From contig JAZFSZ010000115.1 in the NCBI GenBank assembly GCA_036446455.1, positions 1-64,000 of the forward strand: a stretch of DNA of 64,000 nt, given 5' to 3'. Shown here in pieces: positions 46,976 through 55,932 of the stretch. A model generated the notes under the pieces. It made no database searches, was not told where the DNA came from, and was given only the letters and a program-made list of their open reading frames with translations. This DNA is from JAZFSZ01 sp036446455 (GTDB lineage: Bacteria; Pseudomonadota; Gammaproteobacteria; Acidiferrobacterales; JAJDNE01). Numbering within the stretch: position 1 is the first letter of the stretch; the number at the start of each line of letters is the position of its first letter. Position numbers and translations under genes: made by a program.

Positions 46976-47515
46976 ATGCGAAGACATCTTTTAGCCATTA
47001 TCTTGTTGACCACTGCCAGCGCTGTAAAAGCAGACGGCCTTGATATCTTCATCAACAATAATACCGTTAGCGTCGACTACCTCACCACCTATCGTGGATC
47101 GGATATTGGCTTCGGTTTTCTGACCAGCACCTCAGGCGACTGGGTCGCCAGTGCCGGTCTGCTGGTGCTCGGACGAGAGTATGGTTCCGGGTCCAAAATG
47201 GAAGGGGGTCTGGGTGCCAAGATTTATTTTTCTTCCGTTGGCGGCAATTCGATTACGGCTGCTGCAATTGGCGGACAGGTGACCTACTTTCCGCAGTCAT
47301 CAAAATTTGGTGTGGGCGGTTATCTCTATTACTCACCCGATATCATCACCTTTGGCGGAACCAGCTTTATCGAATACGGCGTTCGTGCGGAATACCAGTT
47401 GATTGAGACGGCCAGTGCCTATGTGGGGTTACACAACATCTCCGTAAATCCGGATACCAGTGGCCCTGTTAACATAGACGATGGCTTGCACGTGGGCATC
47501 AATCTGCGTTTTTAG
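46976..47515 (+). CDS. YfaZ-family outer-membrane protein
   Basis: 179 residues with a signal peptide (MRRHLLAIILLTTASAVKA, cleavage before DG) and an alternating-strand body typical of a small beta-barrel, ending in the C-terminal aromatic signature GINLRF used for outer-membrane insertion. Similar in size and pattern to E. coli YfaZ (KMEGGLGAKIYF, YLYYSPD). GGGAG precedes the ATG. Role unknown in the family. Ends 38 bases before a strong terminator. Confidence 0.78.
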   Translation: MRRHLLAIILLTTASAVKADGLDIFINNNTVSVDYLTTYRGSDIGFGFLTSTSGDWVASAGLLVLGREYGSGSKMEGGLGAKIYFSSVGGNSITAAAIGGQVTYFPQSSKFGVGGYLYYSPDIITFGGTSFIEYGVRAEYQLIETASAYVGLHNISVNPDTSGPVNIDDGLHVGINLRF

Positions 47516-47553
47516 CGTGCTGACGTAAGTTTGCTAAAGAAGTATTACTGTTT

Positions 47554-47578
47554 AAGCCCGCCGACTGGCGGGCTTTTT
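47554..47578 (+). terminator. Rho-independent terminator after yfaZ-like gene
   Basis: AAGCCCGCC pairs with GGCGGGCTT around a GACT loop, nine base pairs, running into five T. Textbook intrinsic terminator. It ends only 13 bases before the sfsA ATG, so sfsA is read from its own start or by read-through. Confidence 0.92.
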
Positions 47579-47591
47579 GCCAGGTCGATCC

Positions 47592-48299
47592 ATGAAATTT
47601 GAACAGCCCCTGCTTGAGGCGCGATTGATTCAGCGCTACAAACGATTCCTTGCGGATGTGGAATTACCCAATGGCAGTCAATTGACCGCGCATACCCCGA
47701 ACACTGGCGCCATGCTGGGTTGTGCCGAACCGGGTAGTCGCGTGTGGTTGCGTGATACCGCTAATCCAAAACGAAAATATATTTACTCCTGGGAACTGGT
47801 TGAAGCCTCGTCCGGCGCGCTGGTAGGAATCAATACCGGTCTGCCGCCGAAACTGGTGCAGGAGGCCATCGCTGATGGACGAATTGCTGAACTGCAGGGA
47901 TATAAAATCCTGAGGCGCGAGGTGCGTTATGGCCTGGAAAACAGCCGAATCGACTTGCTGCTGCAGGACGGGTCAGCCCCGGATTGCTATGTCGAGGTCA
48001 AAAACGTGACCGCCATCACCCAAGGCGGGGTGGCCATTTTTCCGGATGCCGTTAGCGCACGGGGCAGCAAACACTTGCGTGAGTTGATGCAAATGGTGAA
48101 GCAGGGATATCGGGCCGTTATATTCTATTGTGTGCAAAGACAGGATGCCGAATCGCTCAGTCCGGCAGATGTGATAGATCCCGAATACGGAGAAACATTG
48201 AGGCGGGCAATGGCCGCGGGCGTAGAAGCAATCGCCTATCGGGCGACCGTAAGTCCACAGGAAATCAGGCTTGCAGATCGATTGCCAGTAGTAATATAA
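47592..48299 (+). CDS. sfsA: Sugar fermentation stimulation protein homolog SfsA
   Basis: 235 residues matching SfsA throughout: KRFLADVELPNGSQLTAHTPN, GAMLGCAEPGSRVWL, NTGLPPKLVQEAI, DLLLQDGSAPDCYVEVKNV and PDAVSARGSKHLREL. The last two carry the acidic and Lys residues of a nuclease-like fold, and the N-terminus is an OB-like nucleic-acid-binding region. The real biochemical role is unsettled; E. coli SfsA was named for an effect on maltose gene expression. The ATG lies just after the terminator at 47554-47578. Confidence 0.92.
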   Translation: MKFEQPLLEARLIQRYKRFLADVELPNGSQLTAHTPNTGAMLGCAEPGSRVWLRDTANPKRKYIYSWELVEASSGALVGINTGLPPKLVQEAIADGRIAELQGYKILRREVRYGLENSRIDLLLQDGSAPDCYVEVKNVTAITQGGVAIFPDAVSARGSKHLRELMQMVKQGYRAVIFYCVQRQDAESLSPADVIDPEYGETLRRAMAAGVEAIAYRATVSPQEIRLADRLPVVI

Positions 48300-48396
48300 A
48301 GGGCGGCGCAAAAAACAGAGTCGGTTTATTCATAGCAACCGTGCATTGGAAAATAACCCTGATATTTCATCCATGAAGTTTTTCAGTGCCTTCCAC

Positions 48397-50889
48397 CTAG
48401 ATACGCTGCAAGGTTTTCATCGGCGGCTGATTGACCACGGAGCGTACTCCCAGGGTACCAGCGATGCCGATCCCCAGTGCACCGCCGAGCACGCCGACTA
48501 CCCACAACTCAATACCCGGCCGATAAGTCAGGTGGAACACCTGCTGGGCCAGAACGTAGCCCACTGCACTGGCTGAAAATGCCGCCAACAGTCCTGCCAG
48601 CATGCCCAGGGTGGCAAATTCTGCTGCGATGCCCTGCATTAGCTGACTACGACTGGCGCCCAGGGTTCGGAGAATCGCGCCCTCGTATCGACGTTCGTCC
48701 TGCGTCGCCTGAATGGCTGCCAGCAACACGGTGATGCCAGCGGCGAGGGTGAACAGGAATACAAATTCCACCGCAACCGTTACCCGGTCCATAATGCTGC
48801 GGACCTTGGTCATCAGCGCGCTGATGTCAATTACCGTAAAGTTGGGAAAGCGTTTCACCAGCCGGCTGAGCACGCCAGGCTCCCCCGGTGGCAAAAGAAA
48901 GCTGGTAATAAAACTGGCGGGAAAATTTTCCAGAACGCCCGGCGGCGTCACCATAAAAAAATTCACGTTGAAACTGTCCCAGTCAACACTGCGCAGACTG
49001 GTGACGGTAAGCGAAAGCGGTTCACCGACGACGCTGAACTGTATTGTATCACCCAGCTTGATTCCCAGCCGTTTGGCAATCCCTTGTTCCAGTGACAGCT
49101 GGGGCTGGCCATGAGTCTCTTCGCTCCACCACTGTCCGGCAATGATGCGATTGTCAGTTTGCATTTCACGGCGCCAGGAAAGGTTCTGTTCCCGCTGCAG
49201 CAATCGTCGTGCGCGGGGATCGCTGAGGCTCGACAGGTCGATGGGTATGTTATTGATGCCGGTTAGCCGTGCACGCACCATGGGATACAAAGAAGGCGGC
49301 GCGATCTTGTTTTCCCTGAAAAAACGTCTGGTATCAGCCAGTTGGTGTTTTTGCACGTTGATCACAAAATAGTTTGGGGCGTCGGGTGGCAGGCTGGATT
49401 GCCACTGGTCTACGAGATCATTGCGAACAATATTCAGTAAAAGCATCACCATGATACCAAGTCCGAACGCCAGCAGCTGGGCCATACTGGCCCGTGGTCG
49501 ACGGGCGATATTACTGATACCAAAACGCCAGGCAATACCAACACGATTGCGCAAGCGACCCACAACTCTAATTAAACCTGATGACACTAATCCCATTACC
49601 AGCAGTGTGGCCACGCTACCACTGGTGATATAAATCGTGAGAAGGACGTCGCCTGTTAACCACAACATAATCATTATTACGGTCAGGACGGCGAATACAT
49701 ATACCGATAGGGAGGAGCGTGGCAAGTTACCCAGATCGCGTCGCAATACTCGCGCTGGTGGGACATTTCGTAGTCGCAGGATGGGCGGAAGGCTAAAACC
49801 CATCAGAATCACCAAACCGGTTACCATACCCATTAGCGCCGGTTTCCAGCCGGGTGGCGGCAACCGCGCCACCAACAGGTCGACTAGGGTCAGCGCCAGA
49901 ATCCATTGCGCAGCATAACCGATCAGGACACCCAGCAGGCTACCGGCAATGGCCAGCCATAGCAGTTGCCAGCCATGAATGGCGATAATGAAATTTTGTG
50001 ATGCACCGAGACAGCGCAGGATGGCGCTGGGATCAAGATGTCGGCTGGCATAGTGGCGAGCGGAGATGGCAATGGCGACACCTGCCAGCACCACGCTGAC
50101 CAGTGCCGACAGCCCAAGAAACTGATTTGCCCGGTCCAGCACGACGCGTAATTGCGGACGTGCGTCACGTAGTCCTTGCAAGCGTGACCCGCCTCGCAAC
50201 AGCGGTTTAACCCAGTTGCGAAAGCTGCGTATCGACGGCGAGTCGCCCGCCAATAGCAAACGGTAGCTGATCAGGCTACCGGTTTGAACCAGTTTAGTTG
50301 CCTGCAAATCGTTGGCATGAATCATGGCGCGCGGGGCGATGCTAAAAAAATTACCTCCGCGGTCTGGTTCATAGGAAATTATCCTGCTGACGGCAAATTT
50401 TGCCGCGCCTATGGTGATGGAATCGCCAATTTTCAGATTAAGCTGGCTCATCAGGCGGGCATCCAGCCAGACCGAACCACGTGCCGGGACGCGATTGGTA
50501 ACATGATCCTTGGTATATGGCACCAAAGTCACTTTCAACCGGCCACGCAGCGGATAGTCGTCGCTAACGGCCTTAATCTCCACTAATTGCGTCAGCGTGC
50601 CGGCAACGACGACGCTGGGTAACTGGGTGGTAAGGGCAGTGCGCAGGCCTTTTTGCCTGGCCGCCTTGATCCACTCTATTGCCACAGGTCGTTGCGATAG
50701 CACTACCAGGTCCGCGGCCAGCAATTCACTGGCGTGTTGTTCCATACTGCGACGGACCCGATCGTTGAAAAAACCAACGGCAGTGATGCTGGCGACCGCA
50801 ATAGTCAGTGCGATGCCAACGGTGGTCAGCTCGCCGGCGCGCCAGTCTCGGCGCAGGAAGCGAAATGACAGTCCAAGAGCGTGTTTCAT
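48397..50889 (-). CDS. ybbP: ABC transporter permease, FtsX/YbbP family
   Basis: 830-residue inner-membrane protein with two FtsX-type modules: a first helix (about 20-40) with a large periplasmic domain, then helix groups near 255-275, 300-370, 395-450 and 465-490, another periplasmic domain, and the last three helices (about 705-815, each near an FtsX motif such as ERRYEGAILRTLGASRSQL). Shares four bases (ATGA) with the upstream ATPase gene. The ybbA-ybbP pair next to divergent tesA matches E. coli. Members of this family act in mechanotransmission or lipid/lipoprotein handling rather than classic import. Confidence 0.9.
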   Translation of the reverse strand: MKHALGLSFRFLRRDWRAGELTTVGIALTIAVASITAVGFFNDRVRRSMEQHASELLAADLVVLSQRPVAIEWIKAARQKGLRTALTTQLPSVVVAGTLTQLVEIKAVSDDYPLRGRLKVTLVPYTKDHVTNRVPARGSVWLDARLMSQLNLKIGDSITIGAAKFAVSRIISYEPDRGGNFFSIAPRAMIHANDLQATKLVQTGSLISYRLLLAGDSPSIRSFRNWVKPLLRGGSRLQGLRDARPQLRVVLDRANQFLGLSALVSVVLAGVAIAISARHYASRHLDPSAILRCLGASQNFIIAIHGWQLLWLAIAGSLLGVLIGYAAQWILALTLVDLLVARLPPPGWKPALMGMVTGLVILMGFSLPPILRLRNVPPARVLRRDLGNLPRSSLSVYVFAVLTVIMIMLWLTGDVLLTIYITSGSVATLLVMGLVSSGLIRVVGRLRNRVGIAWRFGISNIARRPRASMAQLLAFGLGIMVMLLLNIVRNDLVDQWQSSLPPDAPNYFVINVQKHQLADTRRFFRENKIAPPSLYPMVRARLTGINNIPIDLSSLSDPRARRLLQREQNLSWRREMQTDNRIIAGQWWSEETHGQPQLSLEQGIAKRLGIKLGDTIQFSVVGEPLSLTVTSLRSVDWDSFNVNFFMVTPPGVLENFPASFITSFLLPPGEPGVLSRLVKRFPNFTVIDISALMTKVRSIMDRVTVAVEFVFLFTLAAGITVLLAAIQATQDERRYEGAILRTLGASRSQLMQGIAAEFATLGMLAGLLAAFSASAVGYVLAQQVFHLTYRPGIELWVVGVLGGALGIGIAGTLGVRSVVNQPPMKTLQRI

Positions 50890-51572
50890 GGCTGAATCAG
50901 CCGTCCGGCTTCCAGTTCGAGTATGCGATCGCAGTGCCTTGCCAGCGCTTTATCATGTGTCACCAGAATCAGCGTGGTACCGCGTTCCTGGTTAAGCGAA
51001 AACAGCAGCTCGATGATGCGAGCACCGGTTTTCTGGTCGAGGTTGCCCGTGGGCTCGTCGGCAAACAATATCTTTGGATTGGATGCAAACGCACGCGCAA
51101 TGGCAACCCGCTGTTGCTCGCCACCGGAAAGCTGGGTCGGGTAGTGGTGCAAGCGCTCACCGAGTCCCACCCGGTCAAGAATCTCTATGGCCTGACAACG
51201 CGCATTGGCACTGTCGGCGAGTTCCAGTGGCAACTGGGTGTTCTCCAGCGCGGTCAGGCTAGGCAGTAACTGGAATGACTGAAACACAAATCCCACGCGC
51301 CGTGCGCGCAGCGCGGCACGGCCGTCCTCATTTAAATCGCCAAGGTTTTTGCCATCCAGTATTGCCCGACCGGACGTGGGTGTGTCCAGCCCGGCGAGGA
51401 GGCCCAGTAAGGTGGACTTGCCGCAGCCTGATGCACCCGCCACCGCCACCGCTTCCGCCGGATCAACGCTGAAGCTGATATTTTCAAGAATGGTGAGTTT
51501 CCCTTCCGGGCTCATGACTTGCTTGCCGAGGTTTATCGCCTGCACAATGGGAGAAGAGGGTTTGTCAGACAT
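50886..51572 (-). CDS. ybbA: ABC transporter ATP-binding protein, YbbA family
   Basis: 228 residues, the same length as E. coli YbbA. Walker A GASGCGKST, Q-loop FVFQSFQLLPSLTALENT, signature LSGGEQQRVAIARAF, Walker B ILFADEPTGNLD and H-loop LILVTHDKALARHC are all intact. The ATG at 51572 lies inside a CATG that also contains the tesA ATG on the other strand; a longer upstream frame overlaps tesA and lacks a ribosome site. Works with YbbP; same subclass as LolD and MacB ATPases. Confidence 0.93.
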   Translation of the reverse strand: MSDKPSSPIVQAINLGKQVMSPEGKLTILENISFSVDPAEAVAVAGASGCGKSTLLGLLAGLDTPTSGRAILDGKNLGDLNEDGRAALRARRVGFVFQSFQLLPSLTALENTQLPLELADSANARCQAIEILDRVGLGERLHHYPTQLSGGEQQRVAIARAFASNPKILFADEPTGNLDQKTGARIIELLFSLNQERGTTLILVTHDKALARHCDRILELEAGRLIQP

Positions 51573-52179
51573 GCGTAGAATAATCCTTTTCCTGGTGTTG
51601 CTGATTATCGTAGCACCCGCTTGGGCGGAACCCACCCTGCTGGTGCTGGGAGACAGCCTCAGTGCCGGCTATGGCATTGATAGCAAACGGGGCTGGGTTA
51701 CCCTGTTGCAGCGCCGGCTGCAGCGAAGTGGCTATCGTTACAAACTCGTCAACGCCAGTATCAGTGGCGATACCAGCGCCGGCGCATTGGCGCGCCTGCC
51801 GCAAACATTGCAGCGTAATAAACCCGCCATCGTCATAGTCGCGGTCGGTGGTAATGACGGTTTGCAGGGCCTTTCCCTGCTGGAGATGAAAAACAACCTG
51901 TCGCGTATTGTCGCGCTCGGAAAAAAACAGGGCGCCACGGTTTTATTATTAGGGATTCGCCTGCCACCCAACTATGGACCGGCCTACACCGACGTGTTTC
52001 ATAAAACTTACAGACAGGTGGCACGGCAAAACCGTGTGCCACTGGTTCCCCGTTTCCTGCAGGGTGTGGCTGGCAATAGTGAATTAATGCAGTTGGACGG
52101 GATACATCCGCGAGCGGAAGGGCAGGCGCGGATGCTGGATAACATCTGGCCCAGACTCAAGCTGATGTTAAAGCGCTAG
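51571..52179 (+). CDS. tesA: Periplasmic acyl-CoA thioesterase I / lysophospholipase, GDSL family
   Basis: 202 residues with a signal peptide (cleavage after AWA, residue 19). SGNH blocks: GDSLSAGYG with Ser-29, the Gly block, VAVGGNDGLQG and DGIHPRAEGQ with the catalytic Asp/His. E. coli TesA is 208 residues with the same layout. Start at ATG 51571 because the signal peptide begins there and the reverse-strand ybbA starts at the same bases. Confidence 0.94.
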   Translation: MRRIILFLVLLIIVAPAWAEPTLLVLGDSLSAGYGIDSKRGWVTLLQRRLQRSGYRYKLVNASISGDTSAGALARLPQTLQRNKPAIVIVAVGGNDGLQGLSLLEMKNNLSRIVALGKKQGATVLLLGIRLPPNYGPAYTDVFHKTYRQVARQNRVPLVPRFLQGVAGNSELMQLDGIHPRAEGQARMLDNIWPRLKLMLKR

Positions 52180-52187
52180 ATGGTGTT

Positions 52188-52610
52188 TCAGGTGCCGAAA
52201 CTCATTGAGCTGGCGTTTGAGGCGTCCGGTCCAATGGCATCGGCTAATGTAATCGTTTCCAGAAACACATCGATGCGATGGTCTAGCTGTTTCCAGCAGG
52301 TCGCTGCACGCTGCCCGGTATTTCTGGCCTCGACCCCGGTATTATCGGCGTCATTGTCATAAACGGCACGAATAATTTCGGCGATGGTAATTTCTTCCGG
52401 CACACGTGCCAGCGTGAATCCACCACCCGGACCGCGGGTGCCTTTTACCAAATTTTGTTTCCTCAACCCGGCAAATAGCTGTTCGGCGTATGACAGGGAA
52501 ATACCCTGCATGGCGGCAAGGTCGCCTAGCGTCACCGGACCTTTTTCGCTGCCGAGCACAATCTCAATGAGTGCGCTGACCGCGTATCTGCCTTTTGTCG
52601 AGATTTTCAT
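52188..52610 (-). CDS. Rrf2-family transcription regulator lacking Fe-S cysteines
   Basis: 140 residues. The winged helix (1-80) follows IscR closely: MKISTKGRYAVSALIEI, SLSYAEQLFAGLRKQNLVKG and RGPGGGFTLAR. The C-terminal region aligns at the Trp and ITL positions of IscR, but the segment that would hold the three cluster cysteines is shortened. Only Cys-105 remains, beside the IscR Trp position and not at a ligand position. So it probably does not carry a 2Fe-2S cluster. The ATG has AGGA seven bases upstream; an in-frame extension to 52652 is unlikely. No isc or suf genes are near. Convergent with tesA. Confidence 0.88.
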   Translation of the reverse strand: MKISTKGRYAVSALIEIVLGSEKGPVTLGDLAAMQGISLSYAEQLFAGLRKQNLVKGTRGPGGGFTLARVPEEITIAEIIRAVYDNDADNTGVEARNTGQRAATCWKQLDHRIDVFLETITLADAIGPDASNASSMSFGT

Positions 52611-52841
52611 AAATTTGTCCTCACCTAAGCCGACTACTGTTCGCAAACACATACCCAGGTTTATAACCCTGGACCCTCCGGTAATGTTTGAATATTTCGT
52701 GGCACAACCAGCAAGCGGAATTTCCGTGTCACACCACCCTTTTGCGGGGATTGGGGCAAAAAGCCGCTAATACTTGCTTAGTTCAGTTCTAATTCTAGCA
52801 AAATTAGCGTCTGATATAAGTCAAAAATTGACACAAATTAA
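52611..52841. other. Spacer upstream of the Rrf2 gene
   Basis: 231 bases between the DUF4389 gene and the Rrf2 gene, both on the minus strand. On that strand TTGACT (complement of 52824-52829 region, near GTCAAAAATTG) is followed by AT-rich sequence with TAGAAT at a spacing of about 21, too long for a normal promoter pair. No gene seen. Confidence 0.35.
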
Positions 52842-53213
52842 TCAATTGTTATCTGTCTTATTAGTGGTGTCTTTTTTGGCCGTTTTCTTTTTAGGCGGCG
52901 CTTTTAATGCAGCATCCTCCGTGCTCGGCCAAGGGCCAAAAGGAAAAGGCTTCTCCTCACTATTGTAAGTGATGAACATCAAAAGCTGTCTTACAAAATC
53001 GCTCAGCTGGCGCCCAAATCGCAGCAACTGCTGATTATTTTTACCGCTTAGCAAGGTCGACAGGAACTGGAACAAGACCACTGCAACAACCAGTATCTCG
53101 GCAATACTGTAAACAATGGCAAACAGCAGGATATAGAGACCGCGAACCCAGGTGGTTTTTGCGGTGATGTGTTCTTTAAATTGCGGATCCATTACCACTT
53201 GAGATTCCCTCAT
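52842..53213 (-). CDS. DUF4389-like membrane protein
   Basis: 123 residues. One long hydrophobic helix pair region (about 25-60, GLYILLFAIVYSIAEILVVAVVLFQF split) is followed by LLSGKNNQQLLRFGRQL and an amphipathic segment (YNSEEKPFPFGPWP), which is the DUF4389 pattern. A hydrophilic Lys/Thr tail ends the protein. Start at ATG 53213 or at the ATG seven codons later (53192). The family has no known function; it is common in gammaproteobacteria. Confidence 0.75.
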   Translation of the reverse strand: MRESQVVMDPQFKEHITAKTTWVRGLYILLFAIVYSIAEILVVAVVLFQFLSTLLSGKNNQQLLRFGRQLSDFVRQLLMFITYNSEEKPFPFGPWPSTEDAALKAPPKKKTAKKDTTNKTDNN

Positions 53214-53392
53214 TCAGTGTTGGTCAATAGATGGAAAAACGATACACCATGGGCAGCCTTATTCCAAGTTTGGGGCGCTGATGGTGTTGTCGTGATCGCC
53301 TGTTCAAGCTCCATTTTTCTGCCTTATAGTGTACGAGCCGCTCGGTCTTTGCCATCTTCAGATAATTTGACACTATGGTGATAAAAAATTAA
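53214..53392. other. Spacer without recognised features
   Basis: 179 bases before the DUF4389 gene (minus strand). CTATAA on the minus strand near 53328 could be a -10 but has no matching -35. Together with the doubtful micro-gene that follows, this makes a 347-base gap between firm genes. Confidence 0.4.
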
Positions 53393-53557
53393 TTAAGAAA
53401 AACACAGCGGACCACTATGCTGACAAAGTAGATTCAGCCACAGGTCGGCATCACCATCGCCTTGTGCATGGCGATTGAACCGGAAAACCTGCTTGCGTTT
53501 CTTGCACATGCGGACAATGTTAGCCGGTGTGATGTGTGTCCGGGTGGCGGGCCACAT
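53393..53557 (-). CDS. Possible 54-residue protein
   Basis: A short reading frame three bases after the stop of the polytopic membrane protein gene, same strand. It starts MWPATRTHITPANIVRMC and continues with a basic stretch (KKRKQVFRFNRHAQG) and a C-terminal part DADLWLNLLCQHSGPLCFS. It holds three Cys and no membrane helix. Composition looks protein-like, with an amphipathic helix and few rare codons, but there is no clear ribosome site and I know no homologue. Could be a genuine micro-protein or chance. Confidence 0.35.
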   Translation of the reverse strand: MWPATRTHITPANIVRMCKKRKQVFRFNRHAQGDGDADLWLNLLCQHSGPLCFS

Positions 53558-53560
53558 TCA

Positions 53561-54682
53561 TCATAAATTATTATTATCACCAATCTCTTCTACGATACGA
53601 GTCACAATCAGGCATTCAACACCAAATGGCAGGTAACCGGCATAACCCAGTAACGGCATTTCGAATAATTGAAAACGCTGCACGAAGGGTATGGCGTATT
53701 GCCAGTGTGCCAGGCTGAAGACGTTCCACATCTCCCAGAAAACACCGCACAATAACGCGGCGATCCCTGCCAGCCATATGCTGCGCCAGTTGCCCGTAGC
53801 GAGGGACCTGAAAACCAGAGATTCACCGCGCAAGGTCTGGACACTGGTGATGATGAGCAGAGGCGCGATCCACAATAGTGGAAATAAATAGTCTGGCGCC
53901 CTGCCGATGTTGGCCAGACCAATAGCAGACAGAATCAAAACCATCGATGCAATGCGACAGGGATTATTCACGCGTACCGCGTAAAAATTCTCGAGTCCGG
54001 CAGACAGACGAGGGAATGTTTGCAGTAGTTCTTTGGTGCTGATCACAGCGGGCAGCACCGTGGAAAATGACAGCGTGGCGAAAAAGACATACTCCAGTGA
54101 ACTGAAATTACTGATGCCAACGTAATACCAGTTTTGCACGAAGCGATTGAGGTATTCGAAGTACCACCAGAAAACGGCGCTGACAGCAAATAAAACAGCG
54201 AGATAACGAGGACGATCAGTAAGCAGGCAACGACTGCGACGTTTATAAGTAAAAGCGTTGACAGATATAATGTATCCCAGCCAAAGCAGCACAAAGGTAT
54301 ATTGCTGCCATGGCGCAAACCAGTCGTAGCGTGTCCATGCCAGCAGCCAGGCAACGGCAAGCCACAACAGCCCCGCCCATCCCCACCACGGCAGGGAAGT
54401 TTCCGGTGATGTCAACTCAATATCTGACTTTGATCGCAGGATACGAAACACAAGGGGTGTGAGCAACAGCAACACAAACGCTGCAACCGCTATCAGGATC
54501 GACCAGGAAAAGGCGGCGTGCTGCACATACCGTGTTAACGGCGGGAATTCCAGATATTGCGTAATGGAATGACCGGTAGTTAGCATCCCCAGCAAAGGCA
54601 AACCGATCAGCAGCGCAATCGCGATAACAATTGTTGTGATCGAAGTTGGCTTGCTTTCAGTCTGTGAGACGCAAATTGTCAT
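53561..54682 (-). CDS. Polytopic membrane protein of unknown function
   Basis: 373 residues with about ten hydrophobic helices spread from residue 17 to 360. Distinctive segments: PWWGWAGLLWLAVAWLLAW, VFWWYFEYLNRFVQNWYYVG, ALLCGVFWEMWNVFSLAHW and LFEMPLLGYAGYLPFGVE. The many Trp and Tyr at helix ends and the repeated WEMWN/FEYLNRF-type motifs suggest two related halves, each with a Glu inside a membrane segment. I do not recognise the family. It follows the fructosamine-kinase-like gene by 12 bases on the same strand. Confidence 0.75.
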   Translation of the reverse strand: MTICVSQTESKPTSITTIVIAIALLIGLPLLGMLTTGHSITQYLEFPPLTRYVQHAAFSWSILIAVAAFVLLLLTPLVFRILRSKSDIELTSPETSLPWWGWAGLLWLAVAWLLAWTRYDWFAPWQQYTFVLLWLGYIISVNAFTYKRRSRCLLTDRPRYLAVLFAVSAVFWWYFEYLNRFVQNWYYVGISNFSSLEYVFFATLSFSTVLPAVISTKELLQTFPRLSAGLENFYAVRVNNPCRIASMVLILSAIGLANIGRAPDYLFPLLWIAPLLIITSVQTLRGESLVFRSLATGNWRSIWLAGIAALLCGVFWEMWNVFSLAHWQYAIPFVQRFQLFEMPLLGYAGYLPFGVECLIVTRIVEEIGDNNNL

Positions 54683-54694
54683 TGCGCGTTGACG

Positions 54695-55573
54695 TTATCG
54701 AATCTCGCTCAGCAGGCCGGAGATCATGTGATCGGCCTGGGATAAATAACCGCCACCGAACAGATTGAAGTGATTGATAACATGGTAGAGATTGTAGAGC
54801 GTCTTTCGCGTTTCGTAACCCGTGTCCATTGGCCAGGCCGCGCTATAGGCGGAATAGAAGTCTCGCGGGAACCCACCGAACAGCTCAGTCATGGCGATGT
54901 CAGCCTCACGGTCACCGTAATACACCGCTGGGTCAAAGATCACCGGGTTGCCATCACCATCAGTGGAGTAATTACCCCCCCAAAGGTCGCCGTGAAGCAG
55001 CGAGGGCGCTGGTTGGTAATTGGCAAAAAAGGCGTCGAGACCATCAATCAAGCGCTCGCCCTGATCCAGAAGTCGGCTGCCACCGTGGCGTGCAGCCAGG
55101 TCTATCTGAAATCGCAAACGATGTTCGCAATAAAATTCAACCCAGTTGTCAGATGGTGTGTTGGGCTGGGGGGTGGAGCCAATGGTATTGTCGCGGAACC
55201 AGCCGAACTTGTCCCATTGTTTGCGATGCAGTGCCGCCAGTTGTTCGCCCAGCTTCGGGCCGCTTCCCGTGCCGCCGAGGGCGATGTATTCCATAACGAT
55301 ATAGGCCTGGTCCCCGCTGCGGCCCCAGCAGATGGGTGCCGGGACTTTAATGGCATTGGCCGACAGCATTTCATTCAAACCAGCAGCTTCGGCTTCAAAC
55401 ATATCAACCCGGGAAGCGCTGTTGAGTTTGATAAAGAACTCGCGGCCATCTTTGCCCTTCAAAACGTGCGCGGCATTGATGGAACCGCCGCCCACCCCCT
55501 GGTTGTGTGTATCGACAAAGCGTTGGCAGGTGGCCTCAGAGATGTGTTGATTTATTTGTGACCAGTCAGGCAT
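54695..55573 (-). CDS. Fructosamine-3-kinase family protein
   Basis: 292 residues, full length for the family (E. coli YniA about 286). Kinase-like landmarks: the nucleotide loop QGVGGGSINAAHVL, Lys in FFIKLNSA, the hinge IVMEYIALGG, the catalytic loop LLHGDLWGGNYST with its Asp, and the metal segment VIFDPAVYYGDREADIAM. Family members phosphorylate ketosamines on glycated proteins for repair, or act on small sugars. Paired with an unknown membrane protein gene downstream. Confidence 0.9.
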   Translation of the reverse strand: MPDWSQINQHISEATCQRFVDTHNQGVGGGSINAAHVLKGKDGREFFIKLNSASRVDMFEAEAAGLNEMLSANAIKVPAPICWGRSGDQAYIVMEYIALGGTGSGPKLGEQLAALHRKQWDKFGWFRDNTIGSTPQPNTPSDNWVEFYCEHRLRFQIDLAARHGGSRLLDQGERLIDGLDAFFANYQPAPSLLHGDLWGGNYSTDGDGNPVIFDPAVYYGDREADIAMTELFGGFPRDFYSAYSAAWPMDTGYETRKTLYNLYHVINHFNLFGGGYLSQADHMISGLLSEIR

Positions 55574-55932
55574 AGTGTATGAATTTAATCACGGCTGCTT
55601 TGTATCTGTCTAACCGTCAGAGATGATTCAGGGATTTTGTTACTAATTGGCAGAGGTATCACTGAATTTAACTCCAGCCTGAACTGATTGCATCTATAAT
55701 GTGACGCAGTTGAACATTAGTCTGTGACTGGAATCGGACACTGGGTCAACACAAACACGACCGGTAAAGCGATCCTCAATGGACGTTTATGTTCTTTGAT
55801 TGCAGTTGAGTATATTTATATGGATTAGACTGGAATACTGCGCCATGGTTGCGAAGAATAGCACTAAAATCCCTTTTGTTTTATAAGTGACATCCATATC
55901 GGACTACGGTTATATTGGCTGGGTTATTCGGA
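55574..55932. other. AT-rich divergent spacer (359 bases)
   Basis: No reading frame of note. It separates the minus-strand fructosamine-kinase gene from the plus-strand hemolysin III gene and must contain both promoters. TATAAT occurs at 55695-55700 and TATATT at 55811-55816, but neither has a -35 at proper distance. No repeat or RNA gene seen. Confidence 0.4.

Noticed and set aside
54770..55561. A 263-codon plus-strand open frame
   Set aside because: Shadow of the fructosamine-kinase-like gene, which carries all kinase motifs on the other strand.
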